A stretch of 64,000 bases of DNA from an uncultured Erythrobacter sp. (lineage in GTDB: Bacteria; Pseudomonadota; Alphaproteobacteria; Sphingomonadales; Sphingomonadaceae). The notes below the pieces were generated by a model. That model was given only the letters and a program-made list of their open reading frames with translations, made no database searches and was not told the origin of the DNA. Where the stretch lies: contig CAJXJR010000002.1 in assembly GCA_913055155.1 (NCBI GenBank), forward strand, positions 188,501-252,500, in the 5' to 3' direction. The position numbers and the translations under genes are program-made. This document shows, in pieces, positions 54,825 through 63,788 of this stretch (positions are counted from its first letter, which is position 1; every line of letters starts with the position of its first letter).

Positions 54825-55973
54825 ATGAGGAAGAAGGCTCTCATCACCGGCGTTACCGGACAGGATGGAGCTTACCTTGCTGAACTTCTTCTTGCCAAGG
54901 GTTACGAGGTTCACGGCGTCAAGCGCCGCTCATCGTCGTTCAACACGGGGCGCATAGACAGCATATACGAAGACCCGCACACGCAGGACCAGCAAATGTT
55001 CCTGCACTACGGCGACCTGACGGATTCGACCAATCTTGTCCGCCTGCTGAGCGAAATCCGGCCAGACGAAGTCTACAACCTAGCAGCGCAAAGCCATGTC
55101 GCTGTCAGCTTCGAGACGCCGGAATATACCGCCAATGCCGACGCCATCGGGACGCTGCGACTGCTCGAGGCAATCCGTATTCTCGGTCTCGAGAAAGAGA
55201 CCCGTTTCTACCAGGCATCGACAAGTGAACTCTATGGCCTCGTGCAAGAGGTGCCACAAACCGAGACGACGCCCTTCTATCCGCGGTCTCCCTATGCAGC
55301 AGCCAAGCTCTATGCCTACTGGATCACGGTGAATTACCGCGAGGCTTACGGCATGCATGCCTCCAACGGCATTCTCTTCAACCATGAAAGCCCGCTGCGC
55401 GGCGAAACCTTTGTGACCCGCAAGATCACGCGCGCTGCCGCTGCCATCTCGCTGGGCATGCAGGACAAGCTTTTTCTCGGCAATCTCGATGCCAAGCGCG
55501 ACTGGGGGCACGCCCGCGAATATGTGCGCGGCATGTGGCTGATGGTGCAGCAGGACGAACCGGACGACTATGTCCTTGCGACCGGCGAGACGACAAGCGT
55601 TCGCGATTTTGTCAGGTGGTCGTTCCAGGAAGTCGGCATCGATCTGGAATTCAGGGGCAGCGGCGAAGAGGAGGTCGCCGTCGATACGGCTACGGGCAAG
55701 ACCCTGGTAGAGGTTGATCCTGCCTATTTCCGTCCAACGGAGGTAGACCTTCTGCTTGGCGATCCGACCAAGGCCCGCGAGAAGCTGGGGTGGCGCCACG
55801 ACTTTTCGGCGAGGGAACTCGCCCAGGAGATGGTAAGCGCAGATCTACGCCTCATGAAGGAAACGCCATTCGCGCCGCATTCGCTTGAGGATGAAGATGG
55901 TGGTAGGCGAAACCCGAACAACGGGATTGGCGTATTTCATCGCAGCGAAAACAGGCTGACGGGCGGCAAATGA
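54825..55973 (+). CDS. gmd: GDP-mannose 4,6-dehydratase
   Basis: A 382-residue extended SDR. ATG at 54825 has GCGAGGA upstream. The NADP site is [18 protein letters not shown]; the catalytic residues are in QASTSELYG (Thr, Glu) and [12 protein letters not shown] (Tyr, Lys); [17 protein letters not shown] is a Gmd hallmark. It makes GDP-4-keto-6-deoxymannose. About 20 extra C-terminal residues after the family end ([20 protein letters not shown]) are unusual but common in some alphaproteobacteria. It overlaps fcl by ATGA. Confidence 0.96.
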   Translation: MRKKALITGVTGQDGAYLAELLLAKGYEVHGVKRRSSSFNTGRIDSIYEDPHTQDQQMFLHYGDLTDSTNLVRLLSEIRPDEVYNLAAQSHVAVSFETPEYTANADAIGTLRLLEAIRILGLEKETRFYQASTSELYGLVQEVPQTETTPFYPRSPYAAAKLYAYWITVNYREAYGMHASNGILFNHESPLRGETFVTRKITRAAAAISLGMQDKLFLGNLDAKRDWGHAREYVRGMWLMVQQDEPDDYVLATGETTSVRDFVRWSFQEVGIDLEFRGSGEEEVAVDTATGKTLVEVDPAYFRPTEVDLLLGDPTKAREKLGWRHDFSARELAQEMVSADLRLMKETPFAPHSLEDEDGGRRNPNNGIGVFHRSENRLTGGK

Positions 55974-56914
55974 GTTTCGATCTTGCAGGCATGAAGGTTT
56001 ACGTCGCTGGCCATAACGGCATGGTCGGTGGAGCACTCGTCCGGCGCCTGCAGCAAGAGCCCTGCGAGGTCGTCACGGCGCCAAGAGAAGTTGACCTGCG
56101 CGAGCAGGATGCTGTTCGCCAGTGGTTTGCCGACAATAGGCCTGATGCAGTGATCCTTGCCGCGGCAAAAGTCGGCGGAATCTGGGCCAACGACAACGCG
56201 CCCGCCGAATTTCTGTACGACAATCTCGCCATCGAAATGAACGTCATTGAGGCATCGCGCCAGGCGCAGGTTCGCAAGCTCCTGTTCCTCGGATCGTCGT
56301 GCATCTATCCGCGCGATGCAGAGCAACCTTTGTCGGAAGATGCGTTGCTCACCGGACCGCTTGAGCCAACCAACGAATGGTATGCCATCGCCAAGATTGC
56401 CGGCATCAAGCTTTGCCAGTCCTATCGCCGGCAATATGGCTGCGACTTCATCAGCGCCATGCCGACCAATCTCTATGGTCCCGGCGACAATTTCGATCTC
56501 GCGACGAGCCATGTACTTCCAGCGCTGATACGCAAGGCCCACGAGGCTCGCGAGGAGCAGGCGCCTCTTAGTGTGTGGGGTAGCGGCAAGCCTCTGCGCG
56601 AGTTCCTGCATGTCGATGACCTGGCCGACGCATGCGTTTTCCTGCTTCAGAATTACAGCGACGAAGCCCCCATCAATGTCGGATCGGGCCAGGAAGTCAG
56701 CATTCGCGAGCTCGCCGAGACGATCGCGCACATTGTCGGCTGCCCGGATGCTCTCGAATTCGACGCTTCGAAGCCAGACGGAACCCCGCGCAAGCTGCTC
56801 GATTGCTCGGCTCTAAGCTCGCTCGGCTGGTCACCCAGGATCTCGCTCGCTGAAGGCATCCGCGATGCCTACAGCCACTACCTCGCCGGCGTCAGGGACG
56901 AGGCAGCTGTGTGA
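55970..56914 (+). CDS. fcl: GDP-L-fucose synthase
   Basis: A 314-residue bifunctional epimerase/reductase that turns the Gmd product into GDP-L-fucose. The NADP motif is [16 protein letters not shown]; the catalytic blocks are [13 protein letters not shown] (Ser, Cys) and [11 protein letters not shown] (Tyr, Lys), with [10 protein letters not shown]. Also called wcaG. It is coupled at both ends to neighbours by short overlaps, so L-fucose is a likely component of the polysaccharide along with L-rhamnose from the rml genes. Confidence 0.96.
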   Translation: MSFDLAGMKVYVAGHNGMVGGALVRRLQQEPCEVVTAPREVDLREQDAVRQWFADNRPDAVILAAAKVGGIWANDNAPAEFLYDNLAIEMNVIEASRQAQVRKLLFLGSSCIYPRDAEQPLSEDALLTGPLEPTNEWYAIAKIAGIKLCQSYRRQYGCDFISAMPTNLYGPGDNFDLATSHVLPALIRKAHEAREEQAPLSVWGSGKPLREFLHVDDLADACVFLLQNYSDEAPINVGSGQEVSIRELAETIAHIVGCPDALEFDASKPDGTPRKLLDCSALSSLGWSPRISLAEGIRDAYSHYLAGVRDEAAV

Positions 56915-58197
56915 TGATGTACCAATTTCGCCTAGACGAATATAAAGTTCACAGGAGCATCTTTCACAGGCTTCGCACTCAGCTGGCATGGAGCCTCACG
57001 GCTTCGGTGGTCATTCCGCTGGCGATTTATGTGCTCCTAAGGGGGGAGTCGGTACTCAATGCGACCGGGACCCATTTTTCGATAGCGGTGGCGCTTATCG
57101 CCTCTTGCGTGACATTGCTTGTCCTCCGGCAAGTTGGCGGCATCTTCCGACTGGAGCAATCGAAATGGGTGCTTCCGGTCCTGCTCACGGCCTGGGGAAC
57201 GCTTTCTGCCACCCTCTTGTCTTTTCGCCTCCCGTACAGCGCAACCTTTTTACTGATAAGCTTGCCGATCACGATTATTTCTTTCTATGTCCTGACGGCG
57301 TTGATGGTGCGCCACAGGCGGGCGATCTGCTACGTCATCCCGATCGGCCGGGCGACAGATACCGATTTCGCGTCTCGCCTGCAGATACGCATCCTCGAGC
57401 GGCCCCGCTTCCCGGCAGAGGCGAAGGCGGTCATCGTTGCAGACCTGCATGCTGACCTCGGAGAAGAGTGGGAACGCTTCCTCACCGAGGCATCGCTTCA
57501 GGGCTATCCCATCTTTCATGTGACGCAGCTGCGCGAGGCCATGACTGGAAAGGTCCAGTTTGATCACCTTTCCGAGAACAGTTTCGGCGCCATGATCCCG
57601 GCGCTGACCTACAAGAAGGTCAAGACTGTCATCGACATTGTCAGCGCGCTTTGCCTGCTGCCGATCCTTCTGCCGGTCATGCTGGTCATCGCTTTCGCCA
57701 TCAAGCTGGACTCTCCGGGACCGGCATTCTTCACGCAGAGGCGGATGGGTTATCGCGGGAAGATATTCAGGATGATCAAGTTCCGCACCATGACGGTGAC
57801 GGAAGACGGAAGCGACGGTTCAGCCAGTATGACCGATGCCAACGACCAGCGTATAACGAGGATTGGCAGGTTGCTGCGCCCCATGCGCATCGACGAGTTG
57901 CCACAGGTGTTCAACATCCTTGCAGGCGAGATGAGCTGGATCGGTCCTCGGCCAGAGGCCGTGAGCCTTTCGGCCCAGTATGAAAATGAAATTCCCAACT
58001 ACCGCTACCGCCATCTCGTCCGGCCCGGAATAAGCGGGTGGGCGCAGGTCCATCAGGGTCACGTCACGACGGTCGACGATGTCCACGACAAGCTTCGCTA
58101 CGACTTCTACTACGTGAAGAACATATCGCTATGGCTCGATATCGTGATCGCTCTGCGAACCTTGCGCGTTATACTTACGGGCTTTGGCGCCAAGTGA
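56914..58197 (+). CDS. Undecaprenyl-phosphate sugar phosphotransferase
   Basis: A 427-residue bacterial sugar transferase of the polyisoprenyl-phosphate hexose-1-phosphate type (WcaJ/WbaP/ExoY). The N-terminal half has about four membrane helices (residues 30-130); a fifth, re-entrant, helix lies at about 232-258 (IVSALCLLPILLPVMLVIAFAI). The catalytic domain has SPGPAFFTQRRMGYRGKIFRMIKFRTM, RIDELPQVFNILAGEMSWIGPRPE and LVRPGISGWAQV. It loads the first sugar on the lipid carrier and so starts repeat-unit synthesis. The start could be GTG at 56911. A relic of a second copy is at 37379-37441. The NusG-like gene follows after 71 bp. Confidence 0.94.
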   Translation: MMYQFRLDEYKVHRSIFHRLRTQLAWSLTASVVIPLAIYVLLRGESVLNATGTHFSIAVALIASCVTLLVLRQVGGIFRLEQSKWVLPVLLTAWGTLSATLLSFRLPYSATFLLISLPITIISFYVLTALMVRHRRAICYVIPIGRATDTDFASRLQIRILERPRFPAEAKAVIVADLHADLGEEWERFLTEASLQGYPIFHVTQLREAMTGKVQFDHLSENSFGAMIPALTYKKVKTVIDIVSALCLLPILLPVMLVIAFAIKLDSPGPAFFTQRRMGYRGKIFRMIKFRTMTVTEDGSDGSASMTDANDQRITRIGRLLRPMRIDELPQVFNILAGEMSWIGPRPEAVSLSAQYENEIPNYRYRHLVRPGISGWAQVHQGHVTTVDDVHDKLRYDFYYVKNISLWLDIVIALRTLRVILTGFGAK

Positions 58198-58268
58198 TGC
58201 CCACGCTCTGATCAGAAATTTGGGCGCTCCTCGACGGCGTTCTTTCGAGCGCGTAGAAGAGCAAGGCA

Positions 58269-58802
58269 ATGACGATACGAACCCAGACAACGGCCAGCGA
58301 GATCACGGGTCAGCGATGGTATGTCGCGCAGACCCAGCCCGGCAAGGAGCGCCTCGCCCGCGAGCATCTCGAACGCCAGGGCTTCGCCAGCTTTCTTCCT
58401 CTCATCAAGCGTCCTCTCAAATCGGCGCGCAAGGTGACGTTTGCCAACAGGCCGCTCTTCCCGGGCTACATCTTCACAGGCTTTGACGTTCGGCATGACA
58501 GGTGGCGCTCGATCAACGGAACGATCGGCATCATGCGCCTTGTCAGTTTCGGCGATCATCCATCGCCCGTTCCGGAAGGCTTCGTCGAAGGCTTGATGGC
58601 AAGGGTCGGCAGCGAAGACCACTATCCTCTCGAAGCCGAACTCCCGGATGGAGCGCCTGTGCGGGTGGTCGGCGGGATTTTCGACGACCTTACAGGGACG
58701 CTTCTCTCTTCAAGGCCGCAAGAGCGGGTGGTCGTGCTTCTCGACCTGCTCTCCGGACCGAGGCGGGTCCAGATGCGCCGCAACCAGTTGATCGGCGCCT
58801 AG
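58269..58802 (+). CDS. NusG/RfaH-like transcription antiterminator
   Basis: A 177-residue NusG-family paralogue. The NGN domain has RWYVAQTQPGKERLAREHL, FLPLIKRP and PLFPGYIFTGF; a C-terminal KOW-type barrel is seen as PLEAELPDGAPVRVVGGIFDDLTG. It is distinct from the housekeeping NusG and resembles specialised paralogues (RfaH, UpxY, LoaP) that let RNA polymerase read through long polysaccharide operons. It follows the sugar transferase, in the same order as the broken copies at 37.4-39.4 kb. The target element in RNA is not recognised. Confidence 0.9.
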   Translation: MTIRTQTTASEITGQRWYVAQTQPGKERLAREHLERQGFASFLPLIKRPLKSARKVTFANRPLFPGYIFTGFDVRHDRWRSINGTIGIMRLVSFGDHPSPVPEGFVEGLMARVGSEDHYPLEAELPDGAPVRVVGGIFDDLTGTLLSSRPQERVVVLLDLLSGPRRVQMRRNQLIGA

Positions 58803-58897
58803 CCAGCGGCCACACGTCCCCCATCGGCGAGTGATTGAAGCAACCCGCTGTCGGACAAGCAGAAGCGCCCGTGTTCAAGGACCGGGCCCAAAAGAGA

Positions 58898-58932
58898 GCT
58901 GAGCGGCCGGACTTCCTGTCCGACCGCTCAGC
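58898..58932 (-). terminator. Terminator hairpin between nusG-like and adhesin genes
   Basis: A 15-bp inverted repeat with one mismatch (GCTGAGCGGCCGGAC / GTCCGACCGCTCAGC) and a 5-base loop lies between convergent genes. On the minus strand TCTCTTTT follows, so it best fits as terminator of the adhesin operon; it may also stop transcription from the plus strand. Confidence 0.8.
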
Positions 58933-58964
58933 CTTGTTGCCCTGATCGTGCTCCAGCCAGCGCT

Positions 58965-61745
58965 CTACCAGGTCAATTGCGCTCCCGCCCGCGTGGCGAC
59001 GTTGGCAGACACCGAGCGATCGATGATGGGATCGCGGTAGCGCGTCGAGACGCCGATACTTGCATTGAGGCTGATCCGGCCGTTGTTGCCGAAGACGTCT
59101 TCGGCAACGACGCCGGCAGCTGAGAGCGAAAAGGCGTTGGCACCTTCAAAATTGCCCCAGTTGAAGGAAATGCCGCCGCTTTCGCCAGCCACCAGGTCCG
59201 GGCTTTCCATGGCAATTGCCAGGGCGACACCCTGCCGGTTTTCGAGCGTCGAGGTGAGCACCGTTCCACCATCTGTGGCGATATTGCCTTGCGCATCGGT
59301 TGTGACCAGCGACAGCGGCCCTGCCTGCAAGGCCCTGCTCGTCGGCGAAGTGATGCCCGGCATGGTGACAGTGTTGGTCGCCGTGCCGACCATGATCTGG
59401 TCCGGGCGAAGGGTCGTCGCGCCGCTTCCGATTGCCGTGGATCCCGCGAAGGTCGCAGAAGCCGACGGCCCGATCGCCAGGGCATTGTCGGCCCTCGCGA
59501 TTGCGGCGTTACCGACCGCAACGGCGCTGTTGCCGACTGCCTCTGCATTGGCGCTGAGTGCCGTTGCAGCTTCACCCTCGGCAAGATTGTTGAGGCCGAC
59601 AGCAACGGTGCCGTCTCCGGTGGCGGTATTGTCGGCGCCGATGGCAACTGCGCCCGTGCCCGTGGCAAGGTTGGGATCGCCGATGGCGACAGCCCCGTCG
59701 CCGCTGGCGACGTTCGCCAGGCCAATCGATACCGCTGCACCGTTCTGCGCCAGGGCCTGCGAGCCGATGGCAACACTGTCGGCGCTTGTCGCCGTGGCAC
59801 CTGTCCCGATCGCGATGGAATCAGAGGCAGCTGCCAGGGCGAGCGTGCCGATCGAATTGGCGTTCAGGCCTGCAGCGACAGCGCCGGTGCCCATGGCATT
59901 GGAGGACACGCCAAGGGCCGTACTTTCGGTGCCAAGCGCCATCGATGTAACGCCAGACGCATATGCGCCGGTTCCGACAGCCAGCGAGTTGATACCCTCG
60001 GCCCAGGCAGACGTGCCAAAGGCGCTGGCACTTTCACTCGAGGCAAGGGCGCCATCGCCGATTGCATTCGACGAAGCTCCAAGAGCCGTGCTGGCACTGC
60101 CGATGGCCAGGGATTCGACGCCCTCTGCGCTGCTGGCATAGCCAAGAGCCGAAGACTGGGCGCCTGTCGAAGAGGCCCGGTCGCCGATGGCTACAGACCT
60201 TGTGGCAAGTGCACGGCTGCGATTGCCGATAGCAACCGAGGTGCCGCCCTTGGCAGAGGCCGAGACGCCAAGGGCAATCGCAGCCAGGCCTGCCGCATTG
60301 TTGTTCTGGCCAATTGCCAGCGTGCCGTCACCGGTCGCGGTATTGTTTTCGCCAATCGCGACCGCGCCCGTTCCTGTGGCAACATTGGGATCGCCGATCG
60401 CGACAGCGCCGTTGCCGCTGGCAATGTTCGCCAGGCCGATGGATACCGCAGCACCGTTCTGGGCCAGGGCCATGGTGCCGATGGCGACACTGTCCTGGCT
60501 GGTCGCCATCGAAAGCGTGCCCATGGCAATCGAATTGGTTTCCATCGCCAGGGCCTGGTCGCCGATGGCCGTCGTCGACGTAGCCATGGCCGTGCTCGTA
60601 TTGCCGATCGCGACACTGTCTTCACCGACCGCCGTCGAGAGCGTGCCCATGGCAATCGAATTGGCTTCCATCGCCAGCGCCTGGTCACCGATGGCTGTCG
60701 ATGACGCCGCCATCGCCGTGCTCGCGTTGCCGATCGCGACACTTTCTTCACCGACCGCGGTCGAAAGCGTGCCCATGGCAATCGAATTGGCTTCCATCGC
60801 CAGCGCCTGGTCACCGATGGCTGTCGACGATGCCGCCATCGCCGTGCTTGCATTGCCCATGGCAAGCGAAGCATCGCCCAGGGCGCTGCTTCCAGCCCCA
60901 AAGGCAGATGCCTGTTCGCCCGAGGCGAGGCTTCCAGCGCCGACGGCCGTCGCATCGACATTGGTGGCCTGGGCATTTTGTCCGAGCGCTGTCGACGACA
61001 CGCCGCTCGCAAGAGCGCCGTCACCGATGGCAAGACTGAAATCGGCAAGCGCCTGCGAGCCATTGCCAATGGCGATGGCACTGGCCGAACCTGTCACTGC
61101 GTCGAGGCCACCGAAGCCGGCACCGGCGATTTCGCCGCCGCCGATGGTGATGCCGCGATAGAAGGTCGTGCCGCCGCTGTCGCCGAGCGTGATGCCGCCG
61201 TTGAAAGCGGAAATCCCGTTGGCGCTCGTGATCGTGTTGGCGGCAAGATTGTTGGCGTAGAGCTGGCCGTTGACGCTCAATGCGCCGTTGAACTCGGAGT
61301 CGCCTCCGTTGACGCGGATGCCGCCATCCTCAACCCTGATGCCGCCAAGAACGTCGAGGTTACATTCTGGCAGGTCACGGTTGACGATATCGCGAATGAC
61401 GTACGCCGAGACGGCAGTTGCCGAGCCGGCAGCCTGGGTAATTGGGTTGGAGTAAAGAGTGTTCGCTGAGATCTGGAGCGCAAAATACTCGGTGTCGGTC
61501 TGCTGGATACATTCTGCGCCTGCAGCCGTGGTCACCTGCGTCGCCGAATAATCGGTGTAGTCCGAGCCGCTGCCATTGAAGGTCGTGCCGCTTTCGGGGC
61601 CATCCTGCGCAAGCGCCGGGACGGGGGTGACGCAGAGCGCGGCGAGCGAACACGACAGCAAAAGCCTTGCCCCGCCATGCCTGGCCTTTGCGAAAAGGGC
61701 GACAGGATCGCCTGCAGCCTGCGTGTTCTGTTTTGTGTTATCCAT
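58965..61745 (-). CDS. YadA-like trimeric autotransporter adhesin
   Basis: A 926-residue surface adhesin. ATG at 61745 is chosen over 61748 for the distance to GAGGG. A long N-terminal extension precedes the signal peptide core (LLLSCSLAALCVTPVPALAQ). After a unique region (to about 200) come more than 35 head repeats of 14 residues with the pattern (S/T)xAIGxxAxAxGxx, the left-handed beta-roll of YadA. The last 85 residues (RQGVALAIAMESPDL...THRYRD-like strands ending RAGAQLTW) resemble the YadA anchor that trimerises into a 12-strand barrel; a short neck near residue 840 links them. It binds surfaces or host/matrix ligands. It is co-transcribed after the OMP gene. Confidence 0.9.
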   Translation of the reverse strand: MDNTKQNTQAAGDPVALFAKARHGGARLLLSCSLAALCVTPVPALAQDGPESGTTFNGSGSDYTDYSATQVTTAAGAECIQQTDTEYFALQISANTLYSNPITQAAGSATAVSAYVIRDIVNRDLPECNLDVLGGIRVEDGGIRVNGGDSEFNGALSVNGQLYANNLAANTITSANGISAFNGGITLGDSGGTTFYRGITIGGGEIAGAGFGGLDAVTGSASAIAIGNGSQALADFSLAIGDGALASGVSSTALGQNAQATNVDATAVGAGSLASGEQASAFGAGSSALGDASLAMGNASTAMAASSTAIGDQALAMEANSIAMGTLSTAVGEESVAIGNASTAMAASSTAIGDQALAMEANSIAMGTLSTAVGEDSVAIGNTSTAMATSTTAIGDQALAMETNSIAMGTLSMATSQDSVAIGTMALAQNGAAVSIGLANIASGNGAVAIGDPNVATGTGAVAIGENNTATGDGTLAIGQNNNAAGLAAIALGVSASAKGGTSVAIGNRSRALATRSVAIGDRASSTGAQSSALGYASSAEGVESLAIGSASTALGASSNAIGDGALASSESASAFGTSAWAEGINSLAVGTGAYASGVTSMALGTESTALGVSSNAMGTGAVAAGLNANSIGTLALAAASDSIAIGTGATATSADSVAIGSQALAQNGAAVSIGLANVASGDGAVAIGDPNLATGTGAVAIGADNTATGDGTVAVGLNNLAEGEAATALSANAEAVGNSAVAVGNAAIARADNALAIGPSASATFAGSTAIGSGATTLRPDQIMVGTATNTVTMPGITSPTSRALQAGPLSLVTTDAQGNIATDGGTVLTSTLENRQGVALAIAMESPDLVAGESGGISFNWGNFEGANAFSLSAAGVVAEDVFGNNGRISLNASIGVSTRYRDPIIDRSVSANVATRAGAQLTW
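59585..60478 (-). repeat. Duplicated segment within the adhesin head
   Basis: Two copies of about 178 bp (59585-59762 and 60300-60478) encode nearly the same block: ALAQNGAAVSIGLAN, SG(N/D)GAVAIGDPN, ATGTGAVAIG, NNTATGDGT. They point to internal duplication of a four-repeat unit. Confidence 0.8.
60480..60858 (-). repeat. 126-bp tandem repeat, three copies, in the adhesin head
   Basis: The sequence CCCATGGCAATCGAATTGG recurs at 60520, 60646 and 60772, exactly 126 bp apart, and the surrounding DNA is nearly identical. Each unit encodes three 14-residue head repeats (42 residues). This is a likely site of copy-number change by recombination. Confidence 0.9.
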
Positions 61746-61790
61746 CATTTCCCTCTGTTATAAAGATTGCCCGCCGACACTCACCGGCGT

Positions 61791-62564
61791 TTACTCACCG
61801 CCAAACCGCAGCCGCAAACCCGCGGTCGCGACAGACTGATTGTTCTCGATTTCGAGCCCGGCCGGGACGAGAGAGACCAGCACCCCTGCATCGTCAAATG
61901 CAGAGCGATACTGGTACTGGCCAAACAGATCGACGTTCTGCGACAGGGCTACACTCACACCGGCAATCGCCTGCCATGCGAAGCCACCATCGTCGGCATC
62001 GACAATCGGCACGTCAGAGGGGCTGTAGTTGATATTGCTCCACTGGTAGCCGAGCCCGACACCGATGTAGGGCTCGACACCGCCTCCCTTGTTGAGATCG
62101 TAGAGCACGTTGGCAAAGCCGCCGTAGGTATCGATGCTTCCGCGTCCATCGGCGATGACGGCGCCGACGCTCGGATTGTTCGTGCTTGGGGCCGTGCGGG
62201 TCAGGACCGCGACGTCGACGCTGTCGATGACAGCGCCGCCGACGGCGAGGCCGGAATGCGTGTCGACGTCCACCTGGCTGTAAAACACGTCGAGCTCGAG
62301 GCGCAGCCCGTTGTCGAGGGCATAGCCCACCTGGCTGGCGATGTTGACGCCATCGTCGAACTCGGTGCGCCATTCGAGCGGCGTGCCTGCGGGTATGGCA
62401 TCGAAGTCTTCGGTCGCGGGAATTGTCGAGGTGATCTCGCCGCTGTTTTGCGAATCTTCGGCAAAGGCGAGGCCTGCGCTGACAGAGACATAGGCTTCAC
62501 CCGCATGCGCGCTGGCTGGGGCAAGGAGGGCGAAGGCAAAAAGCCCCTTTGCTATCATTTTCAT
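61791..62564 (-). CDS. Outer-membrane beta-barrel protein
   Basis: A 257-residue protein with signal peptide MKMIAKGLFAFALLAPASAHA and about eight amphipathic strands (AYVSVSAGLAFAE, LRLELDVFYSQVDV, YGGFANVLYDL, EPYIGVGLGYQWSNINY, FAWQAIAGVSVALS, VDLFGQYQYRS) ending in LRLRFGGE. It belongs to the small OMP_b-brl / Omp25-like barrels. AGGG lies 9 bases before ATG at 62564. It is the first gene of the unit with the adhesin, 45 bp downstream, and may assist its assembly or share its surface role. Confidence 0.85.
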   Translation of the reverse strand: MKMIAKGLFAFALLAPASAHAGEAYVSVSAGLAFAEDSQNSGEITSTIPATEDFDAIPAGTPLEWRTEFDDGVNIASQVGYALDNGLRLELDVFYSQVDVDTHSGLAVGGAVIDSVDVAVLTRTAPSTNNPSVGAVIADGRGSIDTYGGFANVLYDLNKGGGVEPYIGVGLGYQWSNINYSPSDVPIVDADDGGFAWQAIAGVSVALSQNVDLFGQYQYRSAFDDAGVLVSLVPAGLEIENNQSVATAGLRLRFGGE

Positions 62565-63788
62565 AAGAATATCCCTGGCGAAGCAATGTGGCGTAGATCA
62601 ACACCTGTCGTCAATATGATGTTCCGCGATTTTTCTAGGCGGCCTTTAGGGGGTGTCCTTCAATGGAGCAGGCCTTGCCCCGCCAATCCCTTTGCAGCGA
62701 TCATGATCTGCCGCGCCGCGCGAAAGCGCGGCTTCCCTCAAGGGATGGCATGCAGGCAGGTGACGACAAATTGAGGGCAGCTACTGCCTATAGGTCGCAG
62801 CTGCCCTCAGGGGTTTGAGCAAATCGGGTCGCAAACTTTGCTCTGATCAATTGATTGCACATTTTAGCTTTCTTTTCAAGGTCATCTGAGCTTCGAGCCC
62901 GGTAATTCCACTTCGGTGGCAATTCCATCCCTGGCGCAGATGGTCGCGCCGGCACGGCCTTGCGTCGGTCATGCATCCTGTCTCCCGGGCAGGCATGCCT
63001 GCATGCGGACTGCTTGAATGGCGCCGATGCAAGGAGTAGGAGCCTTGCCAGCCGCGGGTCGCAGGGCAGGTTGTTGGCGCCTGAGGGCGACATGATCTGC
63101 CCGCGGCGGCGTCTTCAAATCAATCTTGTCGCGATGCCGATGGAGGCCTGCCATGCGCCATGGCCGAGCCGTAACGACAATGTCTTGCGGCTGCATCGCT
63201 GCGCCGCTCGCCTGGATCGAACCACCCGCCAATTCCGTCCGAGCGGAAGCGCGGTGGAGGCTCGTGACGCAGGCCTTTGGCGAGCTTCGAAATTTGGTCG
63301 CACAACGCTTGCGCCGTGTGCAACAATCTGGTCATTGATTGTGGCAACAAGGCCTTGGCGCCTGATGCCTTTTCGCGCTGCGGGGAAGCGATTCCCTCGC
63401 AGTGCGGTAGCTATCGAGGGACATCAAATTTTTCCGATGGATTGCTGCCAGGAAGCTCCCGCCCGCAGGCCCGTCCGGGCCGAGGATTTCGCACGCCGGG
63501 AAGCGAAGCTGAAGCGCCGGAGGCGGGACATCGCGTGCGGTCAACAAACATTCTTTTCTGCGCTATCGGTTGGCCTACGGCCAGCTTCGCTTCCGCTACT
63601 TGAGCGCAAATCGTGTTTATCGCGCTACCGCTTCGCTGCTTGAGCGCAAATCGACGTTATCGCGCGTGGGTGAGTGTCAGTGCGCCTCAAAAACGCCGCA
63701 CGGCAGGGAACTGAGCGCCTTTGATTAGATGCAATCACGGTGACCTGACCGCTTCCTTCTGAATGCACCAAGATATCTGGATACAAAG
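62565..63788. other. 1.2-kb stretch without a supportable gene
   Basis: The promoter of the OMP gene lies at its left end. Other structures are an inverted repeat GAGGGCAGCT/AGCTGCCCTC (62773-62808), a UUCG-loop hairpin AATTCCAC-TTCG-GTGGCAATT (62904-62924), a 14-bp palindrome GCAGGCATGCCTGC (62989-63002) and a two-copy 40-bp direct repeat (63589-63665). Frames up to 227 codons occur but have no family motif, so I do not call a gene. Confidence 0.5.
63589..63665. repeat. Imperfect 40-bp direct repeat, two copies
   Basis: CTTGAGCGCAAATCG and the following TTATCGCGC recur with a spacing of exactly 40 bp (63599 and 63639 onward). It lies about 130 bp upstream of the nucleotide-sugar dehydrogenase start. 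Possible regulatory or recombination scar. Confidence 0.7.

Noticed and set aside
60480-60858. CRISPR-like regular repeats
   Set aside because: The 126-bp units are contiguous and in frame, encoding adhesin head repeats; there are no unique spacers and no cas genes.
62960-63643. A 227-codon plus-strand frame in the 1.2-kb gap
   Set aside because: Cys/Arg-rich with no family motif; it spans palindromes and part of the direct repeat, and the frame looks accidental.
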